Below, one piece after another: positions 59,483 to 64,000 of a stretch of DNA of 64,000 nucleotides; the stretch's first letter is position 1; each line of letters opens with the position of its first letter. The notes under the pieces were generated by a model. It did no database searches, had not been told where the DNA came from, and saw only the letters and a list, made by a program, of their open reading frames with translations. The stretch covers positions 1 to 64,000 of the forward strand of contig NZ_CP154826.1 in NCBI RefSeq assembly GCF_039613825.1, read 5' to 3'. This stretch comes from Diaminobutyricibacter sp. McL0608 (lineage in GTDB: Bacteria; Actinomycetota; Actinomycetes; Actinomycetales; Microbacteriaceae). Both the position numbers and the translations under genes were made by a program.

Positions 59483-60412
59483 ATGACCGTCACGACAACC
59501 ACGCCGGTGTCGCGGACGGCTCCGCACGCGTCGCAGCGGGGGCCACGCTGGTCCCTGGTGCGACGCAAGGCGGCGCCCTATGTCTTCATTCTGCCGTTCC
59601 TGGCGATCTTCGCTGCCTTCACGATCTACCCGCTCGTCTTCACGTTCCGGCTGAGTTTCACGAGCTGGCACGGCGAAGGGGCTGCGCGCTGGATCGGCTG
59701 GGACAACTACACGTACCTGTTGTCGAACCCGGACTTCTGGGCGTCGCTGGCAACGTCCGGGATACTGTGGCTCCTCATCGTTCCCGTCCAGGTCGGCGTC
59801 GGGCTCATTGCAGCCGTGCTGCTCAACAGCGCGAAGTTGAAAGCTCGCGGGTTCTACCGCACGGCCTTCATTGTCCCCTTCGTGACGCCCCTTGTTGCGA
59901 TCGCACAGGTATGGATCGTCGTCTTCGACCAGAACTACGGAGCCGTCAACAGCTTCCTCCACCTGTTCGGACTGCCCGATATCGGGTGGCTCACCACGAC
60001 CACCTGGTCGAAACCCACCCTCGCCTTACTCTTCCTGTGGAAGACGACGGGTTTCGCGATCATCATCCTGCTGTCCGGCCTGCAGTCGATCGACACGTCG
60101 CTGTACGAGGCGGCGAGCCTCGATGGAGCCTCGCGCATCCGGCAGCTCTGGAGCATCACGGTACCGCTCATCCGCCGGACGATCATGTTCCTCGTCGTGT
60201 TGCAGACGCTGGCGGTGTTCCAGATGTTCGCGGAACCGTACGTGGTGACGAAAGGCGGCCCATACGGATCAACGACGACGGCTGGACTGTACCTTTACAA
60301 CCACATCTCGGTCGCCGACCTCGGAACCGGGGCCGCGAACTCGTTCCTCCTCGTCGTGATCCTCATGACGTTGTCTCTCTTCTTCGTTCGACTCCTGAGG
60401 GCGCGCGACTGA
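59483..60412 (+). CDS. ABC transporter permease, MalF type (GH2 operon)
   Basis: Integral membrane permease of 309 residues. First helix PYVFILPFLAIFAAFTIYPL; coupling loop SLYEAASLDGASRIRQLWSI around residue 208; six membrane segments in all. ATG 59483 is 45 bases after the binding-protein stop and follows GAAAGAGA. Its stop is one base before the next permease ATG. Confidence 0.93.
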   Translation: MTVTTTTPVSRTAPHASQRGPRWSLVRRKAAPYVFILPFLAIFAAFTIYPLVFTFRLSFTSWHGEGAARWIGWDNYTYLLSNPDFWASLATSGILWLLIVPVQVGVGLIAAVLLNSAKLKARGFYRTAFIVPFVTPLVAIAQVWIVVFDQNYGAVNSFLHLFGLPDIGWLTTTTWSKPTLALLFLWKTTGFAIIILLSGLQSIDTSLYEAASLDGASRIRQLWSITVPLIRRTIMFLVVLQTLAVFQMFAEPYVVTKGGPYGSTTTAGLYLYNHISVADLGTGAANSFLLVVILMTLSLFFVRLLRARD

Positions 60413-60413
60413 C

Positions 60414-61304
60414 ATGTCCTCTCTCACTGCATCCCAGACACGCCTTGACCGACGCCCACGCCGGAGCAGGCCCGCGATCGCCTCGCACCTGTTTCTCCTG
60501 CTGCTGATGGCGGCGTTCCTCGCGCCCGTCGTCTGGACCCTCGTCTCAGCCTTCAAGCCGGCGAACGACATCATCTCCAACCCGCTGGGCTTCAATCCCT
60601 CGGCATTCACCTTCGAGAACTACCGCCAGATGTTCGCCGACGTCCCCATCGGCTCCGGCTTCCTGAACACCGCCGTGGTCCTGGTCTTCAAGGGAACGAT
60701 CACCCTCTTGTTCGCACCCCTCGCCGGGTACGCCTTCGCGAAATACGACTTCCGTTTCAAGAGCCTCCTGTTCGGAACAGTGATGGTGACGCTCACCCTC
60801 CCGATCATCGTCCTGATCATCCCGATGCTGCTCGAGATGAAGGAACTGGGCTGGATCAACACGTACCAGGCGCTGATCCTCCCAGGCTCGATCGACGCGT
60901 TCGCCATCTTCTGGATGCGTCAGGTGATCTCGTCGGTACCGGACGAGCTGCTCGACGCAGCGCGCGTCGACGGATGCGGGGAGTTCGGAATATATTGGCG
61001 CGTCGTCCTGCCGGTCATCCGACCCGGGATCGCCGGCCTCGCCGTCCTCACCGTCATGAACGTCTACAACGACTTCGTGTGGCCGGTCGTCGCCACGACC
61101 GCGACGAACAGGCAGACCCTGCAGGTCGTCCTTTCCACGCTCGCGCAGAACATCACCGGGAACAAGATCGGGGCGGACTACGCCCACGTGACCGGGGAAC
61201 TCCTGGCGGCGAGCTCTATTGCGCTCGTGCCTCTCCTCATCATCTTCATCGTGCTCCAAAAACACTTCATCAGTGGGCTCCTCGCGGGGAGCGTCAAAGG
61301 ATGA
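60414..61304 (+). CDS. ABC transporter permease, MalG type (GH2 operon)
   Basis: Integral membrane permease of 296 residues. EAA loop ELLDAARVDGCGEFGIYWRV near residue 180, and the usual C-terminal SGLLAGSVKG. Its stop codon overlaps the ATG of the GH2 gene by four bases (ATGA), so uptake and hydrolysis are translationally linked. Confidence 0.93.
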   Translation: MSSLTASQTRLDRRPRRSRPAIASHLFLLLLMAAFLAPVVWTLVSAFKPANDIISNPLGFNPSAFTFENYRQMFADVPIGSGFLNTAVVLVFKGTITLLFAPLAGYAFAKYDFRFKSLLFGTVMVTLTLPIIVLIIPMLLEMKELGWINTYQALILPGSIDAFAIFWMRQVISSVPDELLDAARVDGCGEFGIYWRVVLPVIRPGIAGLAVLTVMNVYNDFVWPVVATTATNRQTLQVVLSTLAQNITGNKIGADYAHVTGELLAASSIALVPLLIIFIVLQKHFISGLLAGSVKG

Positions 61305-63358
61305 GCACCGCAATCGACCTGAAAGGCACACCCCTCATGGCTTCACCGCTCCCGAAACCGGAGTATCCGCGTCCCGACTTCGACCGTTCGTCACGCTGGC
61401 TCTCGCTCAACGGGTCTTGGGAATTCGAAGCCGGCGACCGGCGCACCACGATCTCGGTGCCGTTCGCTTGGGAGACCGAGGCGTCAGGAGTCGCACTGAC
61501 ATGGCTCGAAAACGCACGCTACAGTCGCGAGATCACGATCCCGGCCGAATGGGATGGCTCCCGGGTCTTCCTCTGCTTCGGCGCCGTGCACCACCGCGCG
61601 ACCGTTGCGATCGATGGGATCGTCGTGGGCATCCACGAGGGCGGCTATACGTCGTTCGAGTTCGACCTGAGCACTCACCTGACCGCAGGCTCCACCGGAA
61701 TCCTCACGGTCGACGTGGAAGCGCCGTCGGACAAGCGCTGCATTCCCCACGGAAAACAGCGGTCGTTCCCTCGCGACGACTACGACGGCGTCTCGTTCAC
61801 GCCCAGCTCGGGAATCTGGCAGAGCGTCTGGCTCGAACCGCGCGGCCGGACCTACGCTTCGTCCGTCGTGGTGCGCGGGGACTCACTCGACGGGTTCGAG
61901 GTCACGGTGCGCGTCGACGGAGACGCACCCGACGGTGCGGAAGTCACGGTCGCTGTCGTCTCCGGTCATGAGCACATGCAACTCGTGGCCGACAGCCACG
62001 GAAACGCCCGTGGCTTCCTCCGGATCGCACATCCGCAGCTCTGGTCACCCGACGATCCGTACCTCTATTTGCTTCGCGTCGACGTCGCCGGGCAGGACTC
62101 CGTGACCGTGACCTCCGGGCTCCGGAGTTTCGAGACCCGTGGCGAAGAGCTGTACCTCAATGGCGAGCGCTTCTACATGCGAGGCGTGCTCGACCAGGGC
62201 TACTGGCCGGCCACCGGCATCACCGCACCGGATGACACCGCCCTGGTCACCGACATCCGGTTGGCCCACGAAGCCGGGTTCAACCTCATCCGGAAGCACC
62301 TCAAGTTCGAAGAACCGCGTTGGCTCCACTGGGCGGACCGGATGGGAATGCTGGTGTGGGCGGAGCCCGCAAGCACCAGCCGGTTCAGCCCTGAAGCCGC
62401 CCGCAATTTCGAGGCGCAGATCGATGACATGGTGTGTCGCGACGGCAACCATCCGTCCATCGTCATCTGGGGCCTGTACAACGAAGAGTGGGGCCTCGAC
62501 TGGGATATCCCCGGAGACGCGGCCCGCACTGCTGCGGTCGTGAGCGCATACGAGCGACTCGCCTGCCTGGATTCTTCGCGGCCGATCGTGGACAACTCGG
62601 GTTGGGCGCACGTGAAGACGGATCTGGCCGACTGGCACTACTACGACGAGCATCCGGCGTCCTGGGCGAAGAACGTCGCCGGAATCGCATCAGGCGAACG
62701 CGAGAGCTTCCCTGTCCCGCTCGGGCCCGGCTTCGTCGTCGACAAGAGCATCTACGCTGACGATTCCGTGCCCCGGTCTGGCATTCCCCTCGTCAACAGC
62801 GAATACGGCGGCGGTTTCACCAGCATCGAGCGGGCGTGGCACGTGCGATGGCAGACCCAGGAACTGCGTCGCCACGACAGGATCGCGGGCTACGTGTACA
62901 CGGAACTGGCCGACGTCGAACACGAATCGGCCGGACTCTTCACGGCAAGCCGCGAGCGAAAAGACCTCGGCGGGATGAACGCGGCCGATCACAACGCGGA
63001 CACCGTGATCGTCCTCGACCTCGTCCCTGTACAAGCCGGGACGGACATCGAACCGCCGCAGACGACGACGGAATTCGTCGTGCGCGTGTCCCATCACGGG
63101 AGAGAAACACTCAGTGGCCGGATCTTCGGCGCCTGGACACTCGCGGGGCAGCCCGTCGAATGCGTCACCGATCCGCAGACGTGCAGCGATGTGTTCGCTG
63201 TCGAACCTTTCGTGGTCAGCGAGCCGACGACGATCATGGTGCCGCCGCCACCGTCCGACCGTCATCGTCGTCTCGCACTGTGGTTCTCGGGGCCGGATGA
63301 TGATGTGCGGGCACGAACGTTCGTGGATGCGGGGCCGCTCGAGGTCACTGCCCGCTGA
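61301..63358 (+). CDS. Glycoside hydrolase family 2 enzyme (beta-galactosidase/glucuronidase-like)
   Basis: Retaining beta-glycosidase of 685 residues without a signal peptide. The N-terminal jelly-roll has RWLSLNGSWEFEAGDRRTTI, WLENARYSREITIPAEW and VHHRATVAIDGIVVGIHEGG; the central immunoglobulin-like domain ends SGLRSFETRGEELYLNGERF; the barrel has the acid/base GLYNEEWG (Glu395) and the nucleophile NSEYGGG (Glu501). Two patterns, NEE rather than NEP and a late YTELADVEHESAGLF, differ from E. coli GusA and LacZ, so the exact sugar is open. It is encoded with an importer, which sets its substrate as an imported beta-linked oligosaccharide. ATG 61301 overlaps the permease stop. Confidence 0.9.
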   Translation: MSTAIDLKGTPLMASPLPKPEYPRPDFDRSSRWLSLNGSWEFEAGDRRTTISVPFAWETEASGVALTWLENARYSREITIPAEWDGSRVFLCFGAVHHRATVAIDGIVVGIHEGGYTSFEFDLSTHLTAGSTGILTVDVEAPSDKRCIPHGKQRSFPRDDYDGVSFTPSSGIWQSVWLEPRGRTYASSVVVRGDSLDGFEVTVRVDGDAPDGAEVTVAVVSGHEHMQLVADSHGNARGFLRIAHPQLWSPDDPYLYLLRVDVAGQDSVTVTSGLRSFETRGEELYLNGERFYMRGVLDQGYWPATGITAPDDTALVTDIRLAHEAGFNLIRKHLKFEEPRWLHWADRMGMLVWAEPASTSRFSPEAARNFEAQIDDMVCRDGNHPSIVIWGLYNEEWGLDWDIPGDAARTAAVVSAYERLACLDSSRPIVDNSGWAHVKTDLADWHYYDEHPASWAKNVAGIASGERESFPVPLGPGFVVDKSIYADDSVPRSGIPLVNSEYGGGFTSIERAWHVRWQTQELRRHDRIAGYVYTELADVEHESAGLFTASRERKDLGGMNAADHNADTVIVLDLVPVQAGTDIEPPQTTTEFVVRVSHHGRETLSGRIFGAWTLAGQPVECVTDPQTCSDVFAVEPFVVSEPTTIMVPPPPSDRHRRLALWFSGPDDDVRARTFVDAGPLEVTAR

Positions 63359-63708
63359 CGGACTGGCAGCTGACGGGACTGGCGGCACGCTGTTCTGCGT
63401 CGACTCGCAAGAGCTACACACCCGGGGCTGCTTCGGTGGCGTTGCTCCGTTTTCGTCTCGGGTTGTCTCACGGGCGCCCTCCGAGGCGAATGGGAAGATG
63501 CTCGCGTTGGCTCCGACGTCGGCACACCAGCCATCGGCGCCACGACGATCGGTGCATCCGAGAGGTTCAGGTTCTCCATCAATCCGACATCGCCAGAACG
63601 GGCACCCCTGAGCGACCTCTAATACGGCCTCCATCCACCGAGTCTCGATCGCGTAAATGGTCTCTCCCGGTGCGCACCCGTTGCACTTCCAAGTGCTGGC
63701 GTGGGTGG
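63359..63708. other. Intergenic stretch with a possible gene fragment
   Basis: 350 bases after the GH2 gene. On the minus strand, residues starting near 63579 read MENLNLSDAPIVVAPMAG, which resembles the first strand of nitronate monooxygenases (PIxxAPMAGG). The similarity stops within about 25 residues and the rest is low-complexity, so if real this is a truncated remnant. Otherwise the region shows no gene and no clear terminator. Confidence 0.3.
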
Positions 63709-64000
63709 TCAGTGACTGGGTGCCGAGTCGCTGGCTGGAACGTGCTCCAGCCCTAAGCCGGCGTCCCCATACGTGCTTTTCACTTCAGCGATGACTACCC
63801 GGTGCGGCCCGATCCACCGCTCGTGCTGCCGCTTGGCTTCACGGTGAGTGTCCATTCCGATCAGCTGGTGCAGCGATTCGAGGCTCTCCCAGTAGTAGAC
63901 CTCTGAATAGAGACCGTTCTCGTCGTTGCTCCACGCCTCCTCGCCGAGGAATCCGGGGATTGTCCGAGCGCGCTCAGCGATTTCGCTATTGAGGCGATGA
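63709..64000 (-). CDS. Antibiotic biosynthesis monooxygenase-like protein, N-terminus beyond window
   Basis: The last 96 codons of a leftward gene ending at TGA 63709; its start lies past the right edge. The visible part, AERARTIPGFLGEEAWSNDE followed by YYWESLESLHQLIGMDTHRE and IGPHRVVIAEVKSTYGD, has the ferredoxin-like alpha+beta pattern of the ABM superfamily (small cofactor-free monooxygenases and haem-handling relatives). Complete members are about 95-120 residues. Substrate unknown. It is convergent with the GH2 gene. Confidence 0.72.
   Translation of the reverse strand, partial: HRLNSEIAERARTIPGFLGEEAWSNDENGLYSEVYYWESLESLHQLIGMDTHREAKRQHERWIGPHRVVIAEVKSTYGDAGLGLEHVPASDSAPSH

Overview
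The window is chromosomal DNA from a high-GC Gram-positive bacterium. Several signs point to an actinobacterium, most plausibly the Microbacteriaceae: strong G/C third-position bias, frequent GTG and some TTG starts, an actinobacterial redoxin with a CxxC site, CebR-type operators, and lipoprotein sugar-binding proteins whose transporters have no ATPase beside them. No 16S rRNA gene is present, so genus is not assigned.

Region 1 (1-1.6 kb): end of an aldo/keto reductase, a P-loop kinase and a small glutaredoxin. Region 2 (1.7-18.7 kb): a complete L-rhamnoside utilisation locus. A LacI regulator, a nucleotidyltransferase and a GH78 alpha-L-rhamnosidase run leftward. A lipoprotein binding protein, two permeases, a second GH78, L-rhamnose isomerase (RhaI type), a fused rhamnulose-1-phosphate aldolase/lactaldehyde dehydrogenase (RhaEW type) and rhamnulokinase run rightward. 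Rhamnose mutarotase and a second, paralogous LacI regulator follow, divergent from each other. Both rhamnosidases lack signal peptides, so the design is import of rhamnosides, cytoplasmic hydrolysis, then conversion to DHAP and lactate.

Region 3 (18.9-26.6 kb): mostly housekeeping or stress genes: a MarR-MFS operon, an alpha/beta hydrolase, a lipoate ligase with its accessory domain moved to the N-terminus, two GNAT acetyltransferases, an orphan beta-type DNA methyltransferase, a dienelactone hydrolase and a PAP2 phosphatase. Region 4 (26.7-32.7 kb): a leftward beta-glucoside operon (binding protein, two permeases, GH1, LacI) behind perfect TGAGAGCGCTCTCA operators. Region 5 (32.9-45.3 kb): a DHA2 drug exporter, two cell-wall lipoproteins, pgm, pheA, a lipid kinase, serS, a HAD phosphatase, an LCP protein and tRNA-Ser(UGA).

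Region 6 (45.3-47.2 kb): a 1.8-kb insert flanked by a perfect 22-bp copy of the tRNA-Ser 3' end, carrying a LigD-type NHEJ polymerase; it looks like the remnant of a tRNA-integrated island. Region 7 (47.3-63.4 kb): a second carbohydrate locus: a secreted clan-A-like glycoside hydrolase, a GH36 alpha-galactosidase operon with its own importer and LacI, then a divergent LacI and an importer/GH2 operon with its own paired operators. The window ends inside an antibiotic-biosynthesis-monooxygenase-like gene.

There are four importers and no ATPase, so a shared multi-sugar ATPase elsewhere is expected. Five LacI regulators and at least four distinct operator types can be read. Three of the four binding-protein genes are followed by a strong stem-loop before the permeases. 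A family of about 75-bp intergenic repeats (four copies) is not explained by any known element I recognise.
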